Assembly: GCF_025165815.1 (NCBI RefSeq)
Contig: NZ_JAFFZE010000008.1
Location: forward strand, 1 to 42,534
DNA from: Actinophytocola gossypii
Lineage (GTDB): Bacteria; Actinomycetota; Actinomycetes; Mycobacteriales; Pseudonocardiaceae
Length of the DNA stretch: 42,534 nt
Direction of reading: 5' to 3'
Shown here: one piece after another, positions 1 to 7,651 of the stretch
Layout of the letters: each line of letters begins with the position of its first letter
Numbering within the stretch: the stretch's first letter is position 1
Notes under the pieces: generated by a model
What the model was told of the DNA's origin: nothing
Database searches by the model: none
What the model saw: the letters and a program-made list of their open reading frames with translations, nothing else
Position numbers and translations under genes: made by a program

Positions 1-86
1 AAACCACCACCCCGCCGGGGGGGGCGGGGCCGGCGGTGCGGGGGGGCCCCCCCGACACCCGTGACACCCGGGGGTGCGCGAAGTCC
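1..86. other. GC-rich intergenic leader with G7C7 palindrome
   Basis: No gene is supported here. A perfect 16-bp palindrome (one C, seven G, seven C, one G) lies at 39-54, with further G and C runs at 16-30. It may be the terminator or attenuator of a gene left of the window, for example the missing peptide-binding protein of the transporter, but it is too close to the edge to decide. Confidence 0.4.
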
Positions 87-1013
87 ATGGGCCGCTACGT
101 CCTGCGGCGCCTGCTGCAGTTGATTCCGGTGTTCATCGGCACCACGTTCCTGATCTACGTGCTGGTGTGGGCGATCCCCGGAAACCCGTTCGCCGGGATG
201 TGCGGTGAGAGACCGTGCCCGGACTCGTTCATCGCCTCGATGACCGACAAGTACAACCTGAACGACCCGGTCATCGTCCAGTACCTCAAGTACATGGGGT
301 CGCTGCTGACCGGCGACTTCGGGGAGACGTACTCCGGGCTCGAGGTCGGCGAGCTCATCTCGCTGAGCTACCCGGTTTCGCTGCGGCTGGCCGTGGTCGC
401 CGTGGCCATCGAGGCGGTCATCGGCATCACCGCCGGCATCCTGACCGGCCTGCGTGGCCGGGGCTTCCTGGACAACCTGGTGCTGGTGTCCACGCTCTTC
501 CTGATCGCCATCCCGACGTTCGTCACCGGGTTCGTGATCCAGATCGTGCTCGGCTTCCAGCTGGAGATCATGACGCCCACGGTGTCCTCGGACGCCGAGT
601 GGGGCGAGCTGATCCTGCCCGGCTTCGTGCTCGGCAGCATCTCCATGGCCTACGTCTCCCGCCTCACCAGAACCTCGATCGCGGAGAACCGCCGGGCCGA
701 CTACATGCGCACCGCGCTGGCCAAGGGCCAACCGAAGCGGCGCATCGTGGGCGTGCACCTGCTGCGCAACTCCGCGATCCCGGTGCTCACCTTCATCGGC
801 ACCGACGTCGGCAGCCTGATGGGCGGTGCGATCGTCACCGAGGGCATCTTCAGCATCGACGGCGTCGGCGGCCTGGTCTACGACGCGATCCTCGGCAAGG
901 AGAACTACATCGTCACCGGTGTGGTAGTGGTGCTGGTGATCGTGTTCCTCGTGATGAACCTGATCATCGACCTGCTCTACGCCGTTCTCGACCCCAGGAT
1001 CCGCTATGACTGA
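87..1013 (+). CDS. Oligopeptide/dipeptide ABC transporter permease (DppB/OppB type)
   Basis: One of the two inner-membrane channel subunits of a peptide importer, 308 aa. The N-terminus MGRYVLRRLLQLIPVFIG is the typical first helix of DppB-family permeases, so I start at the ATG at 87 rather than at the upstream in-frame codon at 36. About six hydrophobic segments follow. The cytoplasmic EAA-type loop that docks on the ATPases is visible around residues 210-235 (MRTALAKGQPKRRI). An extracytoplasmic stretch near residues 40-50 carries two cysteines. The stop overlaps the start of the next permease by 8 nt, so the genes are co-translated. The substrate-binding protein is not in the window and probably lies to the left. 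Peptide specificity is inferred from the family only; nickel or other small solutes are possible. Confidence 0.9.
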   Translation: MGRYVLRRLLQLIPVFIGTTFLIYVLVWAIPGNPFAGMCGERPCPDSFIASMTDKYNLNDPVIVQYLKYMGSLLTGDFGETYSGLEVGELISLSYPVSLRLAVVAVAIEAVIGITAGILTGLRGRGFLDNLVLVSTLFLIAIPTFVTGFVIQIVLGFQLEIMTPTVSSDAEWGELILPGFVLGSISMAYVSRLTRTSIAENRRADYMRTALAKGQPKRRIVGVHLLRNSAIPVLTFIGTDVGSLMGGAIVTEGIFSIDGVGGLVYDAILGKENYIVTGVVVVLVIVFLVMNLIIDLLYAVLDPRIRYD

Positions 1014-1956
1014 CCCGTCGTCCGCGGCGACCGGCACGGACGCCTCGACCTACGTCACCGCGGCGGAACACGCCCAGGGCAAGTCGGGCAAGCCGCGCAG
1101 TCTCTGGTCGGACGCGTGGCGCGACCTGCGCCGTCGCCCGCTGTTCATCATCGCCGGCGCGGTGATCGTGCTGTTGGTGATCGTCGCCCTGTTCCCCGGC
1201 CTGTTCACCTCGGCCGACCCGAACCTCAAGGACCTCAGCCGGTCCCGCGAGGCGCCGTCGGGCGACGCGATCTTCGGCTACGACCTGCAGGGCCGGGACG
1301 TGTTCGCCCGGGCCATCTACGGCACCCGCTGGTCGCTGCTTGTCGGTCTCGGGGCCGCGGTCGTGACCGTGCTGCTCGGCAGCATCATCGGCCTGCTCGC
1401 CGGCTTCTACGGCGGTTGGCTGGACGGTCTGCTGTCCCGGGTCGGCGAGGTCTTCTTCGGCCTGCCGTTCGTGCTCGGCGCCATCGTCATCCTGACCATG
1501 TTCCGCAACGCCGGCGTCGACGGCGCACTACCGATCGTCGGCGTGGTGGTGCTGTCGATCTCGGTGCTGTCCTGGCCGGTGGCCATGCGGATCATGCGGT
1601 CGGCGGCCATCGCGGCCAAGCAGCAGGACTACGTGAAGGCGGCCAGGGCGCTCGGCGCGAAGTCGAGCCGGATCGTGTTCCGGCACCTGCTGCCCAACAC
1701 GCTCGCGCCGGTGCTGGTGTACGCGACGATCGCGCTCGGCGCGTTCATCGGTGCCGAGGCCACCCTGTCCTTCCTCGGCATCGGCCTGCGTGACCCGGCG
1801 GTGTCCTGGGGCGTGATGATCTCGGACTCGCGCAACTACGTCCGGGTGGCCCCGCACATGCTGCTGTTCCCCGCAGGTTTCCTGACCGTGACGGTGCTCG
1901 CGTTCGTCATGCTCGGTGACGCCGTGCGCGAGGCACTGGACCCGAAGCTGAGGTGA
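1006..1956 (+). CDS. Oligopeptide/dipeptide ABC transporter permease (DppC/OppC type)
   Basis: Second membrane subunit of the importer, 316 aa. A roughly 45-residue hydrophilic N-terminus precedes the first helix at about residues 48-68. The following conserved segment ends in GYDLQGRDVFARAIYGTR, characteristic of DppC-type permeases. The EAA loop (VKAARALGAKSSRIVFRH) lies near residues 208-226, and FLGIGLRDPAVSWGVM near the C-terminus is also family-typical. The ATG overlaps the upstream permease stop. The downstream ATPase starts 1 nt after this stop, giving a tight operon. Confidence 0.92.
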   Translation: MTDPSSAATGTDASTYVTAAEHAQGKSGKPRSLWSDAWRDLRRRPLFIIAGAVIVLLVIVALFPGLFTSADPNLKDLSRSREAPSGDAIFGYDLQGRDVFARAIYGTRWSLLVGLGAAVVTVLLGSIIGLLAGFYGGWLDGLLSRVGEVFFGLPFVLGAIVILTMFRNAGVDGALPIVGVVVLSISVLSWPVAMRIMRSAAIAAKQQDYVKAARALGAKSSRIVFRHLLPNTLAPVLVYATIALGAFIGAEATLSFLGIGLRDPAVSWGVMISDSRNYVRVAPHMLLFPAGFLTVTVLAFVMLGDAVREALDPKLR

Positions 1957-1957
1957 C

Positions 1958-2995
1958 ATGTCCGACGTAGCAACCGATCCCCAGACGAGCGGCGACACCG
2001 GTGTCGTGCCGGACGCGCCCCTGCTCGAGGTGGACGACCTGTACGTCGAGTTCCACACCCGCGACGGCGTGGCGAAGGTGCTCAACGGGGTCAGCTACCA
2101 CGTGGAGGCGGGGGAGACCCTGGCCGTGCTCGGCGAGTCCGGCTCCGGCAAGAGCGTCACGGCGCAGGCGATCATGGGGATCCTCGACGTCCCGCCGGCC
2201 GTGGTGACCGGCGGTGCGATCCGCTACCACGGCGAGGACCTGCTGGCGGTGTCCGACCAGCGGCGCTCCGACGTCCGCGCCGAGGGCATCGCGATGATCT
2301 TCCAGGACGCGTTGTCCGCGTTGAACCCGGTGTTCACCGTCGGCTTCCAGATCGAGGAGCAGCTGCGGGTGCGGCTCGGGCTGTCCCGCAAGGAGGCTCG
2401 CAAGCGCGCGATCGCCCTGCTGGACCAGGTGCGCATCCCCAACGCGGCGCGCCGGGTGCGGCAGTACCCGCACGAGTTCTCCGGCGGCATGCGGCAGCGC
2501 GCGATGATCGCGATGTCGCTGGCGCTGGACCCCGAGGTGCTGATCGCCGACGAGCCGACCACCGCGCTCGACGTCACCGTGCAGGCCCAGATCATGGACC
2601 TGCTCAAGGAGATCCAGGTCGAGCGGAAGATGGGGCTGATCCTCATCACCCACGACCTCGCGGTGGTCGCCGAGGTGGCGGACCGGATCGCGGTGATGTA
2701 CGCGGGCCGGATCGTGGAGCACTCCGACGCGGTGTCGCTGTACCGCAAGCCCGGCCACCCGTACACCGTCGGGCTGATGGAGTCGATGCCTCGGTTGGAC
2801 CAGAAGGGCACCGAGCTTCGGACGATCAAGGGCCTGCCGCCGAGCCTGCTCGCGATCCCGTCCGGCTGTCCGTTCCACCCGAGGTGCCCGATGGCCGTCG
2901 ACAAGTGCGTCACCGACGTGCCCGGCGACCACCGCCTCGGTCTCGGCCGGACGAGCAAGTGTCACTTCGCGGAGGAGCTGGTCGGCCGTGTCTGA
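1958..2995 (+). CDS. Oligopeptide ABC transporter ATP-binding protein (DppD/OppD type)
   Basis: ATPase subunit, 345 aa. Walker A GESGSGKS is at residues 59-66, the signature FSGGMRQR near 174-181, Walker B LIADEP near 195-200, and the switch histidine in LITHDLAVV. The C-terminus has the cysteine-containing oligopeptide-transporter extension ([15 protein letters not shown]) that separates Opp/Dpp ATPases from other ABC proteins. It should pair with the next ATPase as a heterodimer beneath the two permeases. Its stop overlaps the GTG of the next gene (8 nt). Confidence 0.93.
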   Translation: MSDVATDPQTSGDTGVVPDAPLLEVDDLYVEFHTRDGVAKVLNGVSYHVEAGETLAVLGESGSGKSVTAQAIMGILDVPPAVVTGGAIRYHGEDLLAVSDQRRSDVRAEGIAMIFQDALSALNPVFTVGFQIEEQLRVRLGLSRKEARKRAIALLDQVRIPNAARRVRQYPHEFSGGMRQRAMIAMSLALDPEVLIADEPTTALDVTVQAQIMDLLKEIQVERKMGLILITHDLAVVAEVADRIAVMYAGRIVEHSDAVSLYRKPGHPYTVGLMESMPRLDQKGTELRTIKGLPPSLLAIPSGCPFHPRCPMAVDKCVTDVPGDHRLGLGRTSKCHFAEELVGRV

Positions 2996-3992
2996 TTCCG
3001 AGGCGATCCTCGAGGTACGGGACCTGGTCAAGTACTTCCCGGTGCGGGTGGGCGTGCTGTTCAAGCACACCGTCGGCCACGTCCGCGCGGTCGACGGCGT
3101 GTCGTTCGACCTGCGGCGCGGCGAGACGCTCGGCGTGGTCGGCGAGTCCGGCTGCGGGAAGTCGACGCTGGCCCAGGTGCTGATGCGGCTGGAGCCGCCG
3201 ACCAGCGGCACGGCGACGTTCGAGGGCAAGGACATGTTCGCCATGCGCGGCGCGGAGCTGCGCCGGCTGCGTCGCCAGATCCAGATCGTGCTGCAGGACC
3301 CGTACACCTCGCTGAACCCGAGGATGACCGTCGGCGACATCGTCGGCGAGCCGTACGAGATCCATCCCGAGGTCGCGCCGAAGGGGCAGCGCGCGCGGAA
3401 GGTGCAGGAGCTGCTGGAGGTGGTCGGGCTCAACCCCGAGCACCTCAACCGGTACCCGCACCAGTTCTCCGGCGGGCAGCGCCAGCGCATCGGCATCGCC
3501 CGCGCGCTCGCGCTGCGACCCTCGGTGATCATCTGCGACGAGCCGGTGTCCGCGTTGGACGTGTCGATCCAGGCGCAGGTGATGAACCTGTTGGGAGACC
3601 TGCAGTCGGAGTTCGGACTGTCCTATGTGTTCATCGCGCACGACCTGTCGGTGGTGCGCCACCTGTCCGACCGGGTCGCGGTGATGTACCTCGGCAAGAT
3701 CGTGGAGATCGGCACCGAGGACGAGATCTACTCGCACCCGACCCACCCGTACACCCAGGCCCTGCTCTCGGCGGTACCGGTGGCCGATCCCACCGTGCGC
3801 GGGCAGCGCCAGGTCATCCGCCTGGAGGGTGACGTGCCGAGCCCGGTCGACCCGCCGTCCGGGTGCCGGTTCCGCACGCGGTGCTGGAAGGCGCAGGACG
3901 TGTGTGCCGAGGAGGAGCCGGAGCTGATCACGCGTGTCGGGGGGCATCCCAGTGCGTGTCACTTCGCCGAGGAGAGATCAGTCGTCCCCTGA
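2988..3992 (+). CDS. Oligopeptide ABC transporter ATP-binding protein (DppF/OppF type)
   Basis: Second ATPase, 334 aa, starting at a GTG inside the end of the previous gene. Walker A GESGCGKS is near residues 50-57, the signature FSGGQRQR near 161-168, Walker B IICDEP follows, and the Cys-rich C-terminal extension [15 protein letters not shown] is present. Family knowledge: DppF/OppF subunits partner a DppD/OppD subunit. The secreted protease gene begins 31 nt downstream with its own strong Shine-Dalgarno. Read-through from the transporter operon into the protease is therefore likely. Confidence 0.93.
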   Translation: MSDSEAILEVRDLVKYFPVRVGVLFKHTVGHVRAVDGVSFDLRRGETLGVVGESGCGKSTLAQVLMRLEPPTSGTATFEGKDMFAMRGAELRRLRRQIQIVLQDPYTSLNPRMTVGDIVGEPYEIHPEVAPKGQRARKVQELLEVVGLNPEHLNRYPHQFSGGQRQRIGIARALALRPSVIICDEPVSALDVSIQAQVMNLLGDLQSEFGLSYVFIAHDLSVVRHLSDRVAVMYLGKIVEIGTEDEIYSHPTHPYTQALLSAVPVADPTVRGQRQVIRLEGDVPSPVDPPSGCRFRTRCWKAQDVCAEEEPELITRVGGHPSACHFAEERSVVP

Positions 3993-4010
3993 CAACCAGG
4001 GGTGCGAGCG

Positions 4011-4018
4011 AGGAGGAG
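4011..4018 (+). promoter_or_regulatory. Strong ribosome binding site of the S8 protease
   Basis: AGGAGGAG ends 5 nt before the GTG at 4024 and settles the start against an in-frame codon at 3934. The upstream codon lacks such a site and would place 30 hydrophilic residues before the signal peptide. Confidence 0.8.
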
Positions 4019-4023
4019 AACGG

Positions 4024-5760
4024 GTGAAGCGAAAGTCCCTGGCGGCGTTACTGGCCGTCCCGCTGTTCGCGGGAGTCATCGCCGTAGCACCAGCAGCGGC
4101 GGAGCCGGCCGCCCAGCCGGCGCTGTCCGGCAAGACGGTGGAGTACAACGTGCTGGCGGCCGACGGCGTGTCGGTCAAGCAGGCCGAGCGCGCGGTGCGG
4201 GCCGCGGGCGGCAAGGTGGTCCGCAGCAACGCGGCCGTCGGCCTGATCACCGCGACCGCGCCGGAGAGCGGGTTCACCGCCCGGCTCGCCGACGACGACG
4301 AGGTGCTCTACACCGCGCGCAAGGCCCTGGTCGGCAAGTCGCCGAAGGCCCGCAAGCAGCGCGCGGACGACTCGGTGGTGGAGAAGGAGAACGCGCAGGG
4401 TGCGCGCAAGGCGCCCGCCCGCGAGCCGGAGCGCTCCACCGCCGGCATGGACCCCCTGGACTCCCAGCTCTGGGGCCTGACCTCGGTCCGCTCGGATCTG
4501 GCCCGCACCGAGCAGGCCGGGAACAAGAAGGTCAAGGTCGGCGTGCTGGACACCGGCGTTGACGGCAGCCACCCGGACATCGCGCCGAACTTCGACGCCG
4601 CGCTGTCCCGCAACTTCACCCGCGACATCCCGACCGACGAGCTGGGCCAGGTCGTGGACGGCCCGTGTGAGTTCCGCGGCTGTGTCGACCCGGCGAACTG
4701 GGACGACGGCGGCCACGGCACGCACGTCGCCGGCACGATCGCCGCGGCGGCCAACGGCATGGGCGTCTCCGGTGTCGCCCCGAACGTGTCGATCGTGAAC
4801 ATCCGCGGCGGCCAGGACTCGGGCTACTTCTTCCTGCAGCCCGTGGTCGACGCGATCACCTACTCGGGTGACGCGGGCCTCGACGTGGTGAACATGTCGT
4901 TCTACGTCGACCCGTGGCGGTACAACTGCCTCGACAACCCGGCCGACACCCCAGAGCAGACCGCGCAGCAGCGCACCGTGATCACCGCGATGACCCGCGC
5001 GATGAACTACGCCCACCGCAAGGGCGTCACGCAGATCGTGTCGCTCGGCAACGGCCACGAGGACACCGGCAAGCCGCAGGACGACACCGGCAGCCCGAAC
5101 TTCCCGGGCGGCATCAGCCACCCGCGTGAGATCGACAACGCCACGTGCAAGTCGATGCCGGTGGACGGCCCGAATGCGATCACCGTGTCGGCGTTCGGCC
5201 CGTCGCAGGTGAAGGCGGACTACTCGAGCTACGGCACCGAGCTGATCTCGGTGTCCGCGCCGGGCGGTTACTTCCGCGACTACTTCGGCACGCCGTGGTA
5301 CCGCACGAACGAGAACCTGATCCTGTCGACGTACCCGAAGAACGTCGCGCTGGCCGAGGGCGCCATCGACGAGGACGGCAACGTCACGCCCCACGGCGAG
5401 GCCCTCGGCGTCCAGAAGGACTGCTCGGCGGCCGGTGAGTGCGGGTACTACCAGTTCCTGCAGGGCACCTCGATGGCCTCCCCGCACGCGTCGGGCGTGG
5501 CCGCGCTGATCGTCAGCGAGTACGGCAAGTACAAGCGCGGCTCGGTGTCGATGAAGCCGGCGAAGGTGCGCAGCGTCCTCGAGGGCACCGCCTTCGAGAT
5601 CCCCTGCCCCTCCCCGAGGACGATCGACTACCTCGACGAGGGCCGCGACGCCACCTACACCGCGACGTGTGAAGGCGACCTGGAGTACAACGGCTTCTAC
5701 GGCAACGGCGCCGTCGACGCCTGGGCCGCCGTCACCCAGGGCCGCCAGTACCTGAGGTAG
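4024..5760 (+). CDS. Secreted S8 family serine protease (subtilisin-like)
   Basis: Secreted subtilase of 578 aa. The GTG at 4024 is chosen because AGGAGGAG at 4011-4018 lies just upstream and a classical signal peptide follows (KRK, a hydrophobic core, then APAAAEPA near residue 28). Residues of about 30-130 look like an inhibitor-type propeptide. The catalytic triad is complete: Asp176 (VGVLDTGVDG), His231 (GGHGTHVAGT) and Ser483 (GTSMASPHASG). Paired cysteines in the catalytic domain suggest disulfides. Codon 9 is TTA (4048-4050), a very rare codon in this DNA. Position behind a peptide importer suggests that it digests proteins outside the cell and that the importer takes up the products; this is inference. 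Confidence 0.93.
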   Translation: MKRKSLAALLAVPLFAGVIAVAPAAAEPAAQPALSGKTVEYNVLAADGVSVKQAERAVRAAGGKVVRSNAAVGLITATAPESGFTARLADDDEVLYTARKALVGKSPKARKQRADDSVVEKENAQGARKAPAREPERSTAGMDPLDSQLWGLTSVRSDLARTEQAGNKKVKVGVLDTGVDGSHPDIAPNFDAALSRNFTRDIPTDELGQVVDGPCEFRGCVDPANWDDGGHGTHVAGTIAAAANGMGVSGVAPNVSIVNIRGGQDSGYFFLQPVVDAITYSGDAGLDVVNMSFYVDPWRYNCLDNPADTPEQTAQQRTVITAMTRAMNYAHRKGVTQIVSLGNGHEDTGKPQDDTGSPNFPGGISHPREIDNATCKSMPVDGPNAITVSAFGPSQVKADYSSYGTELISVSAPGGYFRDYFGTPWYRTNENLILSTYPKNVALAEGAIDEDGNVTPHGEALGVQKDCSAAGECGYYQFLQGTSMASPHASGVAALIVSEYGKYKRGSVSMKPAKVRSVLEGTAFEIPCPSPRTIDYLDEGRDATYTATCEGDLEYNGFYGNGAVDAWAAVTQGRQYLR

Positions 5761-5766
5761 CCCAAT

Positions 5767-5819
5767 GCGATGAAGGCTCCCTTCGCTGCACTCAACGCGG
5801 TGAAGGGAGCCTTCATCGC
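5767..5819. terminator. Perfect 17-bp hairpin between convergent genes
   Basis: Arms 5767-5783 and 5803-5819 are exact reverse complements over 17 bp, around a 19-nt loop. The element sits 6 nt after the protease stop and 2 nt before the end of the minus-strand DUF397 gene. It can therefore end transcription from both sides. No T-run follows, as is common in actinobacteria. Confidence 0.75.
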
Positions 5820-5821
5820 GT

Positions 5822-5983
5822 TCAGCGGGCCTTGACCCAGCGGACGAGGGCGGGCAGGCCGGGCGCGGGCAGGGTGCGCTCGGGCGCCTTGCTGTCACGC
5901 AGCAGGTCCAGGCCGCGAGCGACCTCCACGCAGTTCTGGTTCGGGTTGCTGTAGCTGGACTTTCGGAAGTCAGCCCGAGTCAT
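5822..5983 (-). CDS. DUF397 domain small protein
   Basis: A 53-aa protein. The frame begins MTRADFRKSSYSNPNQNCVE and contains VARGLDLLRDSKAPE and a C-terminal LVRWVKAR. These are the recognisable DUF397 features: F-R-K-S-S-Y-S near the N-terminus, C-V-E in the middle, and a VRDSK-like motif. GAGGAG lies 7-8 nt upstream of the ATG. It is 25 nt downstream of the XRE/DUF5753 gene on the same strand, the standard two-gene arrangement in actinomycetes (Scr2/Scr1-like pairs). The biochemical role of DUF397 is unsettled; a partner or modulator of the adjacent regulator is the usual proposal. Confidence 0.88.
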   Translation of the reverse strand: MTRADFRKSSYSNPNQNCVEVARGLDLLRDSKAPERTLPAPGLPALVRWVKAR

Positions 5984-6008
5984 GGGTAGCTCCTCGCGGT
6001 GGGGACGG

Positions 6009-6878
6009 TCACGCGAACTCGCGTCCCACCTTACGCAGGAACTTCCTCGACTCTTCGAAGCTCAGAGCGGCGGTGGTCAGCCGGGTCCAGGCGTTGTCGT
6101 AGGCGTCCACCGCCTTCTTGTCATCCAGGTACCGGAACTCGCCCTCGCCCTCGGTGTAGGCGAGTTCGAGCGGTCCGGCGGCACCGGGCGACGGGATACG
6201 CAGGAGGGTGAACCGGTTGCCGATCGGGGTACGGCGGCCGACTGGTGCGTCAAACGGCAGCACCTGCACCATGACGTGCTCTCGCTGGCTGAGTCGAAGG
6301 AGGTAGGCGAACTGTTCACGCATCACCGCCTTGTCGCCCCACACCCGGCGTAGGCACGATTCCGAGAGCACGAAGTGCACCCGTGGCGGGCCGTCCTTCT
6401 CGTAGATGTCCTGCCTCGTCACCCGCGCCTGTACCTGGTCCTCCAGCGTCAGGCCGTTCTGGTCAGGCAGGTCGGCGTACAGCGCGCGGACGTAGGACTC
6501 GCACTGCAGGAGGCCCGGCATGATCTCGACCTCGAATTCCCGGATGCGGTCCGCGTGTTTCTCCACGTCGACGCGGAGGCGCATCTCCTCGCTGTAGGCG
6601 CGGCGGTAGCCGGTGTTCCAGTAGCCGCGTTTGTGGTTGTCGCGCCGCATCTCCCGCAGCGTTTCCAGGTACTTCTCCTCGGTGAAGCCCAGGTGCCTTG
6701 CCAGGCGTTCCACGTCGCCGACGGAGATGCTGTTCTGGCCAGCGAGCAGGCCGTTGACTCGGGACGGGCTGGTCTCCATGAACTTCGCGACCTCGACCTG
6801 GGTCGTGTCGGTCGCCTTCATCATGTTCGCGATCTCCCGGCCGAGCAGCAGCTTCTTCGCCGTACGAACGGTAGTCAT
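6009..6878 (-). CDS. XRE-type helix-turn-helix regulator with DUF5753 domain
   Basis: A 289-aa DNA-binding protein. The HTH_XRE domain spans about residues 12-65 (LGREIANMMKATDTTQ, then FMETSPSRVNGLLAGQ). The DUF5753 sensor-like domain spans about residues 105-280 and includes EFEVEIMPGLLQCESYVRALYADL and VMVQVLPFDAPVG. The ATG at 6878 is preceded by AAGGA about 11 nt upstream. An upstream open stretch to 7193 is antisense to the divergent gene and is not part of this protein. It is transcribed ahead of the DUF397 gene and divergent from two small proteins, so it may autoregulate and control both sides through the 101-bp intergenic region. The signal it senses is not known. Confidence 0.9.
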   Translation of the reverse strand: MTTVRTAKKLLLGREIANMMKATDTTQVEVAKFMETSPSRVNGLLAGQNSISVGDVERLARHLGFTEEKYLETLREMRRDNHKRGYWNTGYRRAYSEEMRLRVDVEKHADRIREFEVEIMPGLLQCESYVRALYADLPDQNGLTLEDQVQARVTRQDIYEKDGPPRVHFVLSESCLRRVWGDKAVMREQFAYLLRLSQREHVMVQVLPFDAPVGRRTPIGNRFTLLRIPSPGAAGPLELAYTEGEGEFRYLDDKKAVDAYDNAWTRLTTAALSFEESRKFLRKVGREFA

Positions 6879-6908
6879 GGGCTGATGATCCTTCGATCGG
6901 GTGTCTAT

Positions 6909-6923
6909 GGTGGAGATTCTACC
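6909..6923. promoter_or_regulatory. Candidate operator/promoter in divergent intergenic region
   Basis: An imperfect inverted repeat with arms GGTGGA and TCTACC (5 of 6 paired, 3-nt spacer). It overlaps TAGAAT on the minus strand (6916-6921), a good -10 element for the regulator gene. Repressor binding here would suit autoregulation by the XRE protein. Functional assignment is inference. Confidence 0.4.
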
Positions 6924-6949
6924 TTGGAGATGGCTAACCTGCTCGTCGT

Positions 6950-6960
6950 AAGTAGAAGTA
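6950..6960. repeat. AAGTA direct repeat upstream of the small-protein pair
   Basis: AAGTA is repeated with a 1-nt spacer (6950-6954 and 6956-6960), 20 nt before the ATG at 6980. It lies in an unusually AT-rich patch of the divergent intergenic region. It could be a protein-binding site, but there is no independent support. Confidence 0.3.
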
Positions 6961-6979
6961 CAAGACGAGGAGGGGTGCC

Positions 6980-7396
6980 ATGCCCTGGTCACCGGCCGAT
7001 CAGCCGGACATAGCTGTCTGGTTGCGGACGTTGTCCGCGGAACTGCCCGTACGGCAGCAGGTCGAGCAACTGCGCGAAGTCGCCGACCAGTGCGACCGCG
7101 AGCCCGACGAGTACGCCGGCGCGGTCGCCACCCTACTGCGCCAGGTCGCCGACGACACCCTGACGCGCGCCGCCCGCGTCGACGTCGAAGCATGGACGTC
7201 GATCACCGACATCGTGACCATGAGCTACGAGGTGGTCCCCGGCACCATCGCCGTCACGTTCGAACCACCCCCCACGGGCGGCCCGATAGTCATGATCCAA
7301 CTCCGCGACGCCGACGTCGTCCTGGACCGGGTCCTGGACCTCCTCCACCGCGCCCGAGCTGGCTACCGCGACGCCTGCCTGGCCACCCCACGATGA
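6980..7396 (+). CDS. Uncharacterised protein, divergent from the XRE/DUF5753 regulator
   Basis: A 138-aa protein I do not recognise. GAGGAGGGG just upstream supports the ATG at 6980. Residues 1-65 look helical and acidic (VEQLREVADQCDREPDEYAGAV and TLLRQVADDTLTRAAR). Residues 71-130 form a second part with a W-T, S-Y-E-V, I-Q-L-R-D pattern and a final helix VLDRVLDLLHRARAGYR. This second part resembles the next gene product nearly end to end. The stop overlaps the next start (ATGA), so the two are translated together. There is no signal peptide or membrane segment. A link to the divergent regulator is inferred from position only. Confidence 0.75.
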   Translation: MPWSPADQPDIAVWLRTLSAELPVRQQVEQLREVADQCDREPDEYAGAVATLLRQVADDTLTRAARVDVEAWTSITDIVTMSYEVVPGTIAVTFEPPPTGGPIVMIQLRDADVVLDRVLDLLHRARAGYRDACLATPR

Positions 7397-7644
7397 CCAC
7401 CGCCGACACGTGGACCGTGATCCGCGCCGAGACCCCTCTGACCTACGAGGTGGATGAGGAGTCCGACCTCGTCCACCTCGATCTCGGCCCGCGCCACAGC
7501 CCCGGCCTGACGTCGACTCGCCTACAGATCCACCGCCCCACCGAGATGCTCGACGTCCTGCTCGACCTCTTCACCCGCGCCCGCACCGACTACCAGCGCG
7601 TCACCCGCGGCGACGAGGCGTTCATCGCCTGGCCCTACCGCTGA
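7393..7644 (+). CDS. Uncharacterised small protein, paralogue of the upstream gene's C-terminal half
   Basis: An 83-aa protein starting at the ATG that overlaps the upstream stop. Residues 6-68 match residues 71-130 of the preceding protein in order and spacing: T-W-T-x-I, then T-Y-E-V, an L-x-L strand, L-Q-I-H-R against I-Q-L-R-D, and the helix MLDVLLDLFTRARTDYQ against VLDRVLDLLHRARAGYR. No known family is recognised. Overlapping translation and shared fold suggest a heterodimer or a two-subunit unit. It ends 7 bp before the convergent surface-protein gene. Confidence 0.72.
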   Translation: MTTADTWTVIRAETPLTYEVDEESDLVHLDLGPRHSPGLTSTRLQIHRPTEMLDVLLDLFTRARTDYQRVTRGDEAFIAWPYR

Positions 7645-7651
7645 CCAGCGT

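Noticed and set aside
4048-5898. 616-codon minus-strand frame opposite the protease
   Set aside because: Antisense to a gene with a complete catalytic triad; composition is that of a shadow frame.
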